Assembly (NCBI RefSeq): GCF_034718895.1
Contig: NZ_JAYERP010000001.1
Span: 3,137,501-3,201,500, forward strand
DNA from: Paenibacillus phoenicis
Lineage (GTDB): Bacteria; Bacillota; Bacilli; Paenibacillales; Paenibacillaceae
Length of the DNA stretch: 64,000 nucleotides
Direction: 5' to 3'
The notes beneath the pieces are model-generated. The model was given only the letters and a program-made list of their open reading frames with translations. It was not told the DNA's origin and did not search any database. Shown here piece after piece: positions 1 through 11,300 of this stretch; within the stretch, counting starts at the first letter, position 1, and the number at the start of each line of letters is the position of its first letter. The position numbers and the translations under genes were made by a program.

Positions 1-1212
1 GTCGCGGCTTGAATTCGAATCGAACTTCGGTTTCAGTTTATAGAAAGCCTCCAGGTTGACCCCGTTGTATTCGGTGGAAATCCCCATCCGGGACAGCAAT
101 CCGTTATTCAACGTTCTGGATTTGACCCTGGCGAATTCTTCACCATTAATAAACTTGATAAACTCCCATGCCGCATCCGCATTTGGCGAATTGGCCCGGA
201 TCGCGAAGATATCGCTAAAGTACAAAGACCGTGTCGTCTGAGGATCGGCAGGATCCACCGGCCCGGCAGCAACACCAAGCTGGAATGGCTTGTAATCTGT
301 AATGACATCCTGAGCCTGCTTCATGTCTTGCAATAAGTAGGGGCTTTCCACAGACATAGCCACCCGTCCCATCAAGAAAGGCCGGCTCTTATAGTACTCT
401 TCCATCGTCCCGCCTTGGAAGCCATTTTCGTCGGGAATATAAATCGCTTTGGAGTCAATCGCATCCATCGCCAGCTTATACGTTTGTTTCCAGGAATCCG
501 TATTGATCGTTACCTTCATCGTGTCCGGATTCAAGAACTGCAACCCCTGGGCGGATGCAATGTACGAGGCCAGATTTTCCATCGACATCCCGTATTGCAC
601 TCCAAATCCATAGACGCGGGTATCCTTATCCCCTTCCGTTGGGAAGCGACGCGCCAAGTCGAGAATTTCCTGCCAGGTCATCCCGTCATGCGGAAGTTCG
701 ATACCATATTTCGCAAACAAATCGGCGTTATAAAAAATCGCGTTGCCGCTAAAGGTCGGAGCCAGCCCGTATAACTTGCCGCCGCCTTTCTCCTTCAGCA
801 ATTCGATGAGCGCCGGATAAATGCTCTCCGTATCATATTTATCCCGCGCGATGAACGTATCCAGTTCCATGAGCTTCCCATCATTCACGAATTTCTCGTA
901 GTTGCTGGAGTCCAATAGGATGACGTCCGGCTGTTCTTTCTCGAGGAAATCAGAGAAGGCTTTCTCATAATCGATCTGCTCACCATTCGAGCTGTTGTAG
1001 ATGCTGTTCATGTTGACCACTTCAATATTTACGTTCGGGTGCCCGATCGCGAATAAATCACCGTATTGCTGAAAAAAGTACTGTTCATCCCAAAACATGA
1101 TTTTAAAGCTCGACGTTTGCTCCTTCTCCTGCGCAGGGCGGCTGGTACAACCTGCAAACAGCATGCAGGCCAGTACAATCAGCAGCCCCTTCATGAACTT
1201 GTCCCTCTTCAT
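1..1212 (-). CDS. Sugar ABC transporter substrate-binding lipoprotein (partial, C-terminus outside window)
   Basis: The frame stays open from the ATG at 1212 to the window edge, giving 404 codons without a stop, so the C-terminus is missing. The N-terminus is a lipoprotein signal: charged start, hydrophobic stretch, then lipobox LFAGC with Cys22. The mature part has the features of family 1 extracellular solute-binding proteins (IMFWDEQYF start; the central GLAPTFSGNAIFYNADLF segment). These proteins catch sugars or oligosaccharides outside the membrane and hand them to ABC permeases; no permease gene lies in the window, so the substrate is unknown. The start is supported by GGAGG five bases upstream. 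The gene follows the terminator of the radical SAM locus and so probably has its own promoter. Confidence 0.88.
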   Translation of the reverse strand, partial: MKRDKFMKGLLIVLACMLFAGCTSRPAQEKEQTSSFKIMFWDEQYFFQQYGDLFAIGHPNVNIEVVNMNSIYNSSNGEQIDYEKAFSDFLEKEQPDVILLDSSNYEKFVNDGKLMELDTFIARDKYDTESIYPALIELLKEKGGGKLYGLAPTFSGNAIFYNADLFAKYGIELPHDGMTWQEILDLARRFPTEGDKDTRVYGFGVQYGMSMENLASYIASAQGLQFLNPDTMKVTINTDSWKQTYKLAMDAIDSKAIYIPDENGFQGGTMEEYYKSRPFLMGRVAMSVESPYLLQDMKQAQDVITDYKPFQLGVAAGPVDPADPQTTRSLYFSDIFAIRANSPNADAAWEFIKFINGEEFARVKSRTLNNGLLSRMGISTEYNGVNLEAFYKLKPKFDSNSSRD

Positions 1213-1291
1213 TACGACCTCCAAATGAATGTTTTTTAATGATGACTCTATGATAATAACGTATGTAAGTAGTGATAGTTTCATATTTTGG

Positions 1292-1338
1292 TAAAAAAAA
1301 CCGATCCTCTTTGCAGCTACCTGCCTTGAGAATCGGTC
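1292..1338 (-). terminator. Rho-independent terminator after the 27-aa peptide gene
   Basis: On the minus strand ACCGATTCTC pairs with GAGGATCGGT across an 18-base loop and is followed by eight T. It closes the radical SAM/peptide unit and separates it from the lipoprotein gene. Confidence 0.8.
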
Positions 1339-1358
1339 TATAGATGAGCGAGATCAGA

Positions 1359-1442
1359 TTAGCTCAGGTTACCCGGAACGGATTTGGATACCCGGCCGGT
1401 TTTGACGTGTGCGGGCTGTGCCGCGGAACGGATGACCTTCAT
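1359..1442 (-). CDS. 27-residue peptide, candidate RiPP precursor
   Basis: A short frame encodes a 27-residue basic peptide that begins MKVIRSAAQ and ends SVPGNLS. It contains no Cys, Trp, Tyr or Phe. Its translation signal is unusually strong: AAGGAGGTGAT, close to a full anti-Shine-Dalgarno match, six bases before ATG. It starts 52 bases after the stop of the radical SAM/SPASM gene on the same strand and is followed directly by a terminator, so the two genes look like one unit. That arrangement is typical of peptide-maturase pairs, so I infer it is the substrate of the enzyme. I do not recognise the peptide family, and the lack of Cys and aromatic residues argues against a sactipeptide, ranthipeptide or cyclophane product. 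Confidence 0.6.
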   Translation of the reverse strand: MKVIRSAAQPAHVKTGRVSKSVPGNLS

Positions 1443-1494
1443 GCCTATCACCTCCTTGCTAGGGTGTACAGGAACTAGGCGCCCCCCAACAACG

Positions 1495-2862
1495 TTAAGA
1501 CAAAGCTTCGGAAGTAGGAGCCGTCGCTCCCCGCTGCGCTTGCAGCCAAATCGTGCGCAAGGTCTTTTTGATTTGACGTTTCTCATAAGAGCAAGGGCGA
1601 TTCCCCGTCCGCATCCGGTACAGCGGGCAGTGGTTCCCTTGGCAGGCCGGCCGGAAGAAACAAGCCTGGCATTTCTCATCCGTCTCCTCGCCGGAAGTCG
1701 TCCACAGCGCCAGCTTGTCAACATCGAGATCCATCGTGCCGTCCTCATAAATCCGGCCTAAGCGGTTATTGTCCTGCTCCAGTGCAACCGAGCACTTATA
1801 CAGCATACCGTCCGATCCAACAATCAAGGAGTTGGGCTTCGCCGCATAACAAACCGCTCCCGTTGGCAGCAAAATATCCGAGATAAACGAACTGACCGTA
1901 AGCCCTTCAGCGATCGCTTGCTCGTTGAAAGCCCAAATGCTGCGATCTTTCGTTCGCTCATCGCATACCGGCAGATTGAGATCGTTCTCCCCGCCCATAC
2001 ACCCAACGGGGCGAAAATAAACTTTAAACCGCGGATCATCCCCAAATAAATCGCGAAGCACCGGGATGAACCGGGAAACCTCCTCCAGATTGCTGTTATC
2101 GAAGTTCACGCGCAAATTGATTTCAAACGGCCGGTCTACCTCTTTTAATGACATTAAATTATTTACGATGGTTTGGTAGGTGTCCCCGCCTCCGTTCAGG
2201 CCGCGGCGGGCGTTGTGCGTTTCGCCTTCTCCATCCAGCGTCACCATAAATCGCTCCACGCGAAGATCCAGCATCTGCTTGAATCTGTCACGCGTCAAAT
2301 AATATCCGTTTGTCGACATTTCCGCGCCGTATACCGCTCCGTTTGCCTCGCAGGCGGCCATGAACGAACGGGATAATCGTTCAATGACATGCGGGACCAA
2401 CAGCGGTTCTCCGCCGTGCCAGCTGATCGTCAGCTGCTTCAGCGTGCGGGCGCGCTCAGCCATATAAGCCTCCAGCCCCCGGATCACCTCCTCGCGCATC
2501 GTCGCCCGAGGAAACGATTCATAACAATACGTGCAACGGAAATTGCACGCCTCCGTCACCAGTAATACCAGATGCATCGCATCCTGCGCATGCATGGATT
2601 GATGCAGGAACAAGGCACGCCGCAATTCGTCCGTATCGCCGGGGACAAGGAATCCCTGTTCAATCAGCGATTCGTACAGCGGAGGCGCAGGTTCAGGAAC
2701 GGGCGCGGCCGGGGTCAGCCACTCCAGAACCTGATTCCGTTCGGCAGGCGAACAGGCGGCAATCGCCCCGGTGTAGCTGTTGTACAGCATCAGTCCGCCG
2801 TCATCGGTTTCGCTGTGCGCATTAAAGCGCGAAGGCTTCCACTGTAACGCATCGTGATTCAT
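1495..2862 (-). CDS. Radical SAM/SPASM peptide maturase
   Basis: A 455-aa protein with the radical SAM signature CNFRCTYC (Cys106, Cys110, Cys113), which binds the [4Fe-4S] cluster that cleaves S-adenosylmethionine. The C-terminus carries a SPASM-type cysteine set (CQACFFRPACQGNHC and further Cys) for auxiliary clusters. The first 95 or so residues precede the barrel and may act as a peptide-binding region, as in PapB- and PqqE-like maturases. Such enzymes install crosslinks or epimerise residues in ribosomal peptides; anaerobic sulfatase maturases share the architecture, but no sulfatase is nearby and a peptide gene follows. The gene sits behind the ligA terminator. The exact reaction cannot be read from the sequence. 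Confidence 0.88.
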   Translation of the reverse strand: MNHDALQWKPSRFNAHSETDDGGLMLYNSYTGAIAACSPAERNQVLEWLTPAAPVPEPAPPLYESLIEQGFLVPGDTDELRRALFLHQSMHAQDAMHLVLLVTEACNFRCTYCYESFPRATMREEVIRGLEAYMAERARTLKQLTISWHGGEPLLVPHVIERLSRSFMAACEANGAVYGAEMSTNGYYLTRDRFKQMLDLRVERFMVTLDGEGETHNARRGLNGGGDTYQTIVNNLMSLKEVDRPFEINLRVNFDNSNLEEVSRFIPVLRDLFGDDPRFKVYFRPVGCMGGENDLNLPVCDERTKDRSIWAFNEQAIAEGLTVSSFISDILLPTGAVCYAAKPNSLIVGSDGMLYKCSVALEQDNNRLGRIYEDGTMDLDVDKLALWTTSGEETDEKCQACFFRPACQGNHCPLYRMRTGNRPCSYEKRQIKKTLRTIWLQAQRGATAPTSEALS

Positions 2863-2982
2863 GTGTTCTCCATCCTTTTTATGATGATATTTAACTATCG
2901 AACCCTCCGGTCCACCGCCCTATGATGAAGAAAACGCCGCTGGTTTGCCATGATTCTCGTCACTTTTGTGATCGCTGGCCGC

Positions 2983-3032
2983 AAAAAAATCCCCGAACCC
3001 ACCCGCGGATGTCCGCAGATGTGCTCAGGGAT
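2983..3032 (-). terminator. Terminator after ligA
   Basis: A long imperfect stem (ATCCCTGAGC against GTTCGGGGAT, with an inner CTGCGG/CCGCGG pairing) is followed by seven T on the minus strand. It lies between ligA and the radical SAM gene. Confidence 0.65.
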
Positions 3033-3073
3033 AGGAAAAGGAATTGGTGTAAGCTCTCTATGCGTTCTGATTT

Positions 3074-5478
<2,405 letters not shown>

Positions 5479-7857
5479 TCACTCGCCGTCGGTCACCTTC
5501 GTGATCGGAGCGAACCCGGCCAGCAGACGCTTAACCCCCACCGGTGCGGGGAAAGCGATCTGCAACTCCGTGTCGTTGCCGGTGCCTTTGATGGCAACGA
5601 CCGTGCCCACGCCCCACTTGGCGTGGGCGACCTTGTCCCCGGCGCTGAAATCGCCGGGGGCGGTCTTGGCGGCGGCTCCTGACGCGCCGCCGCCGGTCAC
5701 GGTCACGCCGCTCCGCATCGGAGCGGCGGTGCCGCGCCCGGCCGGTCCGCTAGGCGCAGCAGCGGACCGGCCCCATGGGCCGCCGGCCGCGTCCGTGACC
5801 GGGCGGCCGAAGTTGCCGCCGCCGGCGCTGCTGAAGCCGCGGCCGCTGTAGGCGCCGCCCACGCCGGCGCCCCGGCCGTAGCGGTCGCGCGGCACGCGAC
5901 CGCCGTCCTCCTTGAGTTCCTCGGGGATTTCATCGAGGAACCGGGACGGCGGATTCGCCGTCGTGCGGCCGAACAGCGTGCGCATCTGCGCGCACGAGAG
6001 GTACAGCTTCTCCTCGGCCCGGGTGATGCCCACGTACGCCAAGCGGCGCTCTTCCTCCAGTTCCTCGTTATCGAGGAACGCCCGGCTATGCGGGAAGACG
6101 CCTTCCTCCATGCCGATGATGAACACGACGGGGAACTCCAGGCCCTTCGCACTGTGCATCGTCATCAGCACAACCGCGTCGTCGTTTGGTTTCTCCGCGT
6201 CACTGTTATCGTTCATGCTGTCGATATCGGCGATCAGCGCCAGATCCGTCAGGAAGGAAACCAGTGACTTGTCTTCATTATTGTTCTCGAATTCCATCGT
6301 AACGGAGAGAAACTCGTCGATGTTCTCCAGCCGCGAGCGTGCTTCGAGCGTATTTTCATTTTGCAGCTCCAGCCGGTATTGGGTGACTTCCAGCAGCTTT
6401 TCCGTCAACTCCGTAACAGACAAATACGGGACCATCTGATGCAACCCATGAATCATGTCAAAAAACTCAACCAACGCATTCCGCGTCCGCCCGGCAATCC
6501 CCAGATCGTCCACAACCTCAAGCACGCGGTAGATCGACGTCCCTCGCTGCGCTGCAGCATCTGCCAGCTTGGCCACGGTCGTATCGCCGATGCCCCGTTT
6601 GGGCACGTTGATGATCCGCGTCAAGCTGATATCATCATCCGGGTTGGACAGCACGCGCAGGTAGGCGAGCAAGTCCTTGATCTCTTTGCGGTCATAGAAC
6701 TTGATACCGCCCACGATCTGGTACGGGATATCCGATTTGATCAGAATTTCCTCGATGACCCGGGACTGCGCGTTGGTCCGGTACAAAATCGCATGATCGC
6801 GGTAGTTACGCCCGCTTTTGACGCTATTATGAATTTCCGTTGTAACAAAATACCCCTCGTCATGCTCCGTTTCCGCACGGTACACCTTGATCTTGTCCCC
6901 GCCGGCCTTGTCCGTCCACAGCTTCTTCGGCTTGCGTCCGGTGTTATGTCCAATGACTTCGTTGGCCGCGTTCAGAATCGTCGACGTGGAACGGTAGTTC
7001 TGCTCCAGCAGAATCGTCTTGGCCTCAGGATAATCCTTCTCGAAATTCAGGATATTGCTGATATCCGCCCCGCGCCAACGATAGATCGACTGGTCGCTGT
7101 CGCCAACGACGCAGATGCGGTGATGCTTGTCCGCGAGCATCCGGCACAGCATATACTGTGCACGGTTCGTATCCTGGTATTCGTCCACGTGGATGTATTG
7201 GAATTTTTTCTGATAAAAATCAAGCACATCCGGCGCTGCTTTAAACAATTCGATGGTCTTCATAATCAGGTCGTCGAAGTCCAGGGAGTTGTTTTGGCGC
7301 AGCTGCTTCTGGTATTGGGCATAAATCTTCGCCACGATGCCTTCAAAATAATCGCCGATCTTCTGCTCATACTGCTGCGGCGTGATCAATTCGTTCTTCG
7401 CTGTGCTGATAGCCGCTTGAACCGCCTTCGGCTCAAATTTCTTCGTGTCGATGTTCTGTTCTTTCATGCAGTTGCGAATGACCGACAGCTGATCCGTGGA
7501 ATCCAGGATGGAGAAGTTGGAGGTGAACCCGATCCGCTCAATATCCCGCCGCAAAATGCGTACGCACATCGAGTGAAACGTAGACACCCAAATGTCCCGT
7601 CCCTCCGGACCGCCTACTAATCGAGATACCCGATCCTGCATTTCACGGGCGGCTTTGTTCGTAAACGTAATCGCAAGAATCGCCCACGGCGGAGCTTTGC
7701 GCGTTGCGATCAGGTAGGCGATGCGGTGCGTTAGCACGCGCGTCTTGCCGCTGCCTGCGCCGGCCATAATCAGAAGCGGCCCTTCGGTCGCCTCAACGGC
7801 TTGTCTTTGCTGCGGATTCAGGCGGCTTACCGCCTCTTGTATGTTCACAGGTTGCAT
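5479..7857 (-). CDS. pcrA: ATP-dependent DNA helicase PcrA (UvrD/Rep family)
   Basis: A 3'-5' superfamily 1A helicase for repair and plasmid replication. Motifs in order: Walker A AGAGSGKT (Lys38), Walker B DEYQDTN, motif [24 protein letters not shown], and the C-terminal [18 protein letters not shown] and YVGITRAEE motifs. A Gly/Ala-rich linker (about 650-730) leads to a C-terminal Tudor-like domain ([14 protein letters not shown]), which in PcrA contacts RNA polymerase. The start at 7857 gives 792 aa; the ATG at 7875 overlaps the AAGGAG ribosome site and is rejected. It lies 49 bases after pcrB. Confidence 0.97.
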   Translation of the reverse strand: MQPVNIQEAVSRLNPQQRQAVEATEGPLLIMAGAGSGKTRVLTHRIAYLIATRKAPPWAILAITFTNKAAREMQDRVSRLVGGPEGRDIWVSTFHSMCVRILRRDIERIGFTSNFSILDSTDQLSVIRNCMKEQNIDTKKFEPKAVQAAISTAKNELITPQQYEQKIGDYFEGIVAKIYAQYQKQLRQNNSLDFDDLIMKTIELFKAAPDVLDFYQKKFQYIHVDEYQDTNRAQYMLCRMLADKHHRICVVGDSDQSIYRWRGADISNILNFEKDYPEAKTILLEQNYRSTSTILNAANEVIGHNTGRKPKKLWTDKAGGDKIKVYRAETEHDEGYFVTTEIHNSVKSGRNYRDHAILYRTNAQSRVIEEILIKSDIPYQIVGGIKFYDRKEIKDLLAYLRVLSNPDDDISLTRIINVPKRGIGDTTVAKLADAAAQRGTSIYRVLEVVDDLGIAGRTRNALVEFFDMIHGLHQMVPYLSVTELTEKLLEVTQYRLELQNENTLEARSRLENIDEFLSVTMEFENNNEDKSLVSFLTDLALIADIDSMNDNSDAEKPNDDAVVLMTMHSAKGLEFPVVFIIGMEEGVFPHSRAFLDNEELEEERRLAYVGITRAEEKLYLSCAQMRTLFGRTTANPPSRFLDEIPEELKEDGGRVPRDRYGRGAGVGGAYSGRGFSSAGGGNFGRPVTDAAGGPWGRSAAAPSGPAGRGTAAPMRSGVTVTGGGASGAAAKTAPGDFSAGDKVAHAKWGVGTVVAIKGTGNDTELQIAFPAPVGVKRLLAGFAPITKVTDGE

Positions 7858-7906
7858 CAAACTTGCTCCTTCCATAGAAACATCTTCTTATCGTCATTGT
7901 GCACCT

Positions 7907-8608
7907 TTATTTCTTAGCGGTATCCTTCACCGCCGCTACCGTTTCCAGCGCCCGCTCCAGGTTATCGTACACCGCGTTGCCTACAACCACCGTATCGCTC
8001 ACAGCAGCTGCGCAGCGCGCAATTTCGGCATCCACGATCCCGCCGCCATAAAATAGACGGGCTTGATCTAAGGTTCGCCGTACGTCCGCTACCAACTCAA
8101 AATCTCCGGTCTGCCCGCTGTATTCCAAATAGACAATCGGAAGCTGAAGCAAACGATCAGCCACTTGGGCATATGACCGGGCTGACGCCGGCTCCAACAG
8201 GGCTTGCGCCTCCGTTACCTTAGCGACCGTTGCCTCCGGATTGAGCACGAGATACCCCTCCGGCACGAGCAGTTCCCAAGGGATCAGGTATCCGTACTGC
8301 TCGATCGCCTTGGCATGCTGCCCGATGATCCAATCTTGATGTCCTGCGTTCAGTACGATCGGAATCATATAGAGATCAAATCCCGGCACCACCGCCTCAA
8401 GATCGGAGATCTCCAACACGCAAGGAACCTCAAAACGGCGTACGCGAGACAGCAGGTCCACCGTATTCTCATAGGTCACCCCGCTCGATCCGCCGATCAT
8501 CACGGCGTCTGTCCCTGACAGACACACCGCTTCCAGTGACCGATCGTCCAGCTGACGGTCGGGATCCAGCTTAAACACATGCCGCCAGCCAGATATCATC
8601 TGCTTCAA
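7907..8608 (-). CDS. pcrB: Heptaprenylglyceryl phosphate synthase PcrB
   Basis: A TIM-barrel prenyltransferase that joins glycerol-1-phosphate to heptaprenyl diphosphate, making an archaeal-type ether lipid precursor in Bacillota. Recognisable segments are WRHVFKLDPD near the start, the GGSSGVTYEN loop, the YLEYSG motif and the phosphate-binding YGGGI and VVGNAVYDN loops. The best start is TTG at 8608 (233 aa), with GGAGGA seven bases upstream; a further TTG at 8629 would overlap that site. A good promoter lies just upstream, and the gene heads the pcrB-pcrA-ligA cluster. Confidence 0.94.
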   Translation of the reverse strand: MKQMISGWRHVFKLDPDRQLDDRSLEAVCLSGTDAVMIGGSSGVTYENTVDLLSRVRRFEVPCVLEISDLEAVVPGFDLYMIPIVLNAGHQDWIIGQHAKAIEQYGYLIPWELLVPEGYLVLNPEATVAKVTEAQALLEPASARSYAQVADRLLQLPIVYLEYSGQTGDFELVADVRRTLDQARLFYGGGIVDAEIARCAAAVSDTVVVGNAVYDNLERALETVAAVKDTAKK

Positions 8609-8734
8609 TTTCCATTCCTCCAACGACAAATTCAGCAGAAGGACCGCGAAAAACGGGGCATTTCGCTCCGCCCCGCTCTCTCATCCATCTGATATATGAC
8701 TACTGTTCATGACTAGATTTCCAGTTCTGTTTCT

Positions 8735-8763
8735 AGTCTATGTTACCGGGGGTACCCTGTCAA
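8735..8763 (-). promoter_or_regulatory. Sigma-A type promoter of pcrB
   Basis: On the minus strand TTGACA (8763-8758) and TAGACT (8740-8735) are 17 bases apart. Transcription would start about 120 bases before the pcrB start codon. Confidence 0.65.
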
Positions 8764-8784
8764 TGTTCGCGTCAGATGCGAACA
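8764..8784. promoter_or_regulatory. Perfect 7-bp inverted repeat abutting the pcrB -35 box
   Basis: TGTTCGC and GCGAACA are separated by seven bases and end directly at the -35 hexamer. The position suits an operator. The arms face opposite to the Bacillus LexA box (CGAAC-N4-GTTCG), so I do not call it a LexA site. Confidence 0.4.
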
Positions 8785-8809
8785 CAAAAACGCCGCAGTT
8801 CTTGCGGCT
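8785..8809 (-). terminator. Terminator downstream of the phosphodiesterase gene
   Basis: The minus strand has GCCGCA/TGCGGC around a short loop, followed by GTTTTTG. It would end transcripts coming from 9024-9914 after they pass the repeat at 8839-8980. Confidence 0.6.
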
Positions 8810-8838
8810 CTATGATGTTCCTTATAACCTTTTTGGCG

Positions 8839-8980
8839 CCTCTTTGCGCGATTATCCCTTTCGTTCAGACGGGTGAGATCTAGCTGGCGTGATCATAGAG
8901 GAGATCTTGTAGATGAGGCTGACTGGAGAGCGGATCACTTCCTCACTCCCTGATGCAAAGGGATAATCTTGAGAAGAGAG
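8839..8980. repeat. Imperfect hairpin repeat, copy 1
   Basis: The left arm (core GATTATCCCTTTCGTTCAGA) and right arm (core TGATGCAAAGGGATAATC) are imperfect inverted repeats about 30 bp long. The cores span 117 bp. Sister copies lie at 40171-40320 and 49668-49806. The centre differs between copies, so the arms are the conserved part. It sits at the 3' side of the phosphodiesterase gene. Confidence 0.75.
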
Positions 8981-9023
8981 CGGACAACCTACAACCTATG
9001 AGTCCCCCTTCAAGATGCGGTTT

Positions 9024-9914
9024 TTACCAGGCAAACCCGTCTAACAAGGACAGCATTCCCGTGTTTTTCGCCAAATCCGCCTCCGTCAAAAAGTCGGTGT
9101 AGAAGCCGTAAGCCCCCATCCTTTTGAACTTGGCGATGGTCTTCAGGTCGTTGATCGTATGGATGTAAGAGGGCACGCCAATCCGGTTGAGCTCCTGGAT
9201 CAACTGCGCGTTCGCCCGCGTATCCGACATGGTGACGGCTGCGAGATGCTTGTCCGCTGCAAAAGCCACCACTTCATCGTCTGTATCATGTGTTTGGTAT
9301 AACGTAAAAATCACCGAGTCAAACGGATAGATCGATTGGACAGGCTCCAACATCTCCCGGTTGTAAATTTGCGGCACCACGCGCTTCAGGAGCTCTGGGT
9401 CCTTCGCCTTGGCCTCATCGACAATCTGGGTGAAGATCTGCTGGATTTCGTCCGGGCTAGACTGCTTTGTGTCGGTGACGATATACACATCCGGGTACTG
9501 CTCCATCAACTCCAGCACATCGTCCCAATCCAACGGCTCGTACACACCTTGAATTTTCGCCGCCTTAAACTCGGCGTAGCTCAGAACCGCACCTTGTCGA
9601 TCCGCTGCCAACTCGTCCTCCTGCCCTAATTGCCGGGTGAAGCTCTCTCCCCACTCATGACGCGCCACGAGTCTGCCTTCACTGCTGAGCAGCAAATCGA
9701 CTTCAAACACGCGGAAGCCTTGATCATAGTTTACGAGAAAGGCGTCATAAGTGTTCGTATACGTCAGACCTTCGATCCCGCCCATAGCGTGCGCGACCAT
9801 ACGATGGGCTCGAAAGCCATCTTCCTCCGACTTTGGCGTCTCCGGCAGCCAGCTTAGCGCCAGCAGCACGATGCCCAAGATCAGCAGGAGGTTGTAGAAA
9901 AGTTTATTTTTCAT
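9024..9914 (-). CDS. Membrane-anchored glycerophosphodiester phosphodiesterase family protein
   Basis: A 296-aa protein with one N-terminal membrane segment (about residues 5-23) and an extracellular phosphodiesterase domain. The active-site pattern of the GDPD/PI-PLC barrel is visible: His42 in VAHAMGG, Glu71 and Asp73 in FEVDLL, His86 in ARHEW. Related enzymes hydrolyse glycerophosphodiesters from lipids or teichoic acids; the real substrate here is not known. It stands alone, divergent from the acyltransferase gene, with an extended -10 promoter upstream and a distant terminator. Confidence 0.85.
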   Translation of the reverse strand: MKNKLFYNLLLILGIVLLALSWLPETPKSEEDGFRAHRMVAHAMGGIEGLTYTNTYDAFLVNYDQGFRVFEVDLLLSSEGRLVARHEWGESFTRQLGQEDELAADRQGAVLSYAEFKAAKIQGVYEPLDWDDVLELMEQYPDVYIVTDTKQSSPDEIQQIFTQIVDEAKAKDPELLKRVVPQIYNREMLEPVQSIYPFDSVIFTLYQTHDTDDEVVAFAADKHLAAVTMSDTRANAQLIQELNRIGVPSYIHTINDLKTIAKFKRMGAYGFYTDFLTEADLAKNTGMLSLLDGFAW

Positions 9915-9979
9915 GAGTATATGATCCTATTCTACTTGGAGGTGTTCGACCTAAAAAATGTCGTTTATTGTCAATGGTC

Positions 9980-9988
9980 ATTATAGCA
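9980..9988 (-). promoter_or_regulatory. Extended -10 promoter of the phosphodiesterase gene
   Basis: The minus strand reads TGCTATAAT, an extended -10 element, about 70 bases before the start codon. No good -35 box is visible. Confidence 0.5.
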
Positions 9989-10031
9989 TATCTCACAACG
10001 TCATAGAGTTCCGGTAGATTCAGGAATACGG

Positions 10032-10060
10032 TTGACGAATGCGCACATTTTCTTTATGGT
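10032..10060 (+). promoter_or_regulatory. Promoter of the acyltransferase gene
   Basis: TTGACG (10032-10037) and TATGGT (10055-10060) are 17 bases apart, about 30 bases before the chosen ATG. The TTG of the -35 box is in frame with the gene but is not a start. Confidence 0.6.
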
Positions 10061-10091
10061 CTTTCTATGCCAAACCCCTATGGAGGACATT

Positions 10092-11234
10092 ATGGAGAGA
10101 AAGACAAAACTGGAAGAGATTGAAGCGCTTCGCGGGATCGCCTTCTTAGCGGTCGTGCTGCAGCACGCCATTGCCGGCTTGTTTGTTCAACCCGACATGT
10201 CGCCGTTATCCGTCAGCTTGGGGACAACCTTTCTGGGATTGATTCGGTTCGCTGTACCGCTCTTTGTGTTTATCACCGGCGTGGTGTTGTTTTATAATTA
10301 CGACCGATCCTTTCAATATGGACGTTTCTTAAAAAGAAGAGGGCAGCAGGTCGTCCTTCCCTATCTGTTTTGGACGGTCTTCTACTATATATGGGTGAGT
10401 CTTCGCAGCGGAGATGCCGTTTTCAGCCATTGGAAGGACCTTCTTCATGTGCTGGAGCTGGCTCTGACGGGAAAAGCCTCGTATCACTTGTGGTTTATGG
10501 TCATGATTATCCCGTTTTATCTGCTGTTTCCCGTGTTCCGCCTGTTTCTGTCCGGTAAGCGGCCGGCTCCGATGAACCTGGCTGTAACTTTAGCGTTCCT
10601 GGCAGCCAACTTGTTCTTGCTGGAGGCGCTGGCGAAGGGCGTTTTTCAATCGGATCAACCTATCTTGAACACCCTCTATCGCTTCTTGGACCGAAACTTT
10701 CTGTTCTGGACGTTTTATTTCGTACTAGGCGGATGGGTCGGCTTGTACTATGAACGTTGGAAAAAAGCCGTACGCTCCCTCTGGGGCATCAGCCTTGCGC
10801 TTACTGTACTTTTCTTGATCTATATAGGAACCAAAATAGCCGCCATCAACCAAGGCGCGGCAGCTGGCGACTACCTGGCTAGTGCCAACGTTACAGGGCC
10901 GCTTAAGCCGCTGATGCTGTTGGCCACGCTCGCGATGCTTCCGTTTCTTTTTTATGCGGTACAGCGTCTACTTACCCGGCCCACCAAGGCGGGGCTAACG
11001 TTAAGCCTCATCGGTAACTACTCCTTTGGCGCCTATCTGGTGCATGCCTTTATTCTGCGATATACGAACCTGCTGGCCTTAAATTATCTCGGCAGCCTAG
11101 GCGTATACGCCCAAACCCTTATTTCATTTATCCTGTGCGCCAGCGTCAGCGTAGGATTGTGCATCGGTTACCGAAAAATGAGAGATCGTTGGCGGAAGGT
11201 GCAAGTTGGTGCGGATCGAGGGATGGCAGGGTGA
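10092..11234 (+). CDS. Acyltransferase 3 family membrane protein
   Basis: A 380-aa polytopic protein with about ten hydrophobic segments. The N-terminal signature EALRGIAFLAVVLQHA, with Arg14 and His25, marks the acyltransferase 3 (OafA/WecH) family. These move acetyl or other acyl groups onto surface sugars across the membrane. The start at 10092 has GGAGG five bases upstream; an in-frame TTG at 10032 is part of the promoter. It ends at a terminator shared with the converging glycan cluster, so it might modify that glycan, which is inference from position only. Confidence 0.85.
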   Translation: MERKTKLEEIEALRGIAFLAVVLQHAIAGLFVQPDMSPLSVSLGTTFLGLIRFAVPLFVFITGVVLFYNYDRSFQYGRFLKRRGQQVVLPYLFWTVFYYIWVSLRSGDAVFSHWKDLLHVLELALTGKASYHLWFMVMIIPFYLLFPVFRLFLSGKRPAPMNLAVTLAFLAANLFLLEALAKGVFQSDQPILNTLYRFLDRNFLFWTFYFVLGGWVGLYYERWKKAVRSLWGISLALTVLFLIYIGTKIAAINQGAAAGDYLASANVTGPLKPLMLLATLAMLPFLFYAVQRLLTRPTKAGLTLSLIGNYSFGAYLVHAFILRYTNLLALNYLGSLGVYAQTLISFILCASVSVGLCIGYRKMRDRWRKVQVGADRGMAG

Positions 11235-11246
11235 GGAGTTGGAAAT

Positions 11247-11281
11247 AAAAACGGCCTCTTCGAAATGAAGAGACCGTTTTT
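11247..11281. terminator. Bidirectional terminator between acyltransferase and glycan cluster
   Basis: AAAAACGGCCTCTTC and GAAGAGACCGTTTTT form a stem with a five-base loop and have A and T runs on both sides. It serves the two converging genes. Confidence 0.85.
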
Positions 11282-11300
11282 ACTGCCAGGGATAGCCCCG

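Noticed and set aside
6361-7620. 419-aa plus-strand frame opposite pcrA
   Set aside because: Shadow of the helicase, whose motifs are intact on the minus strand.
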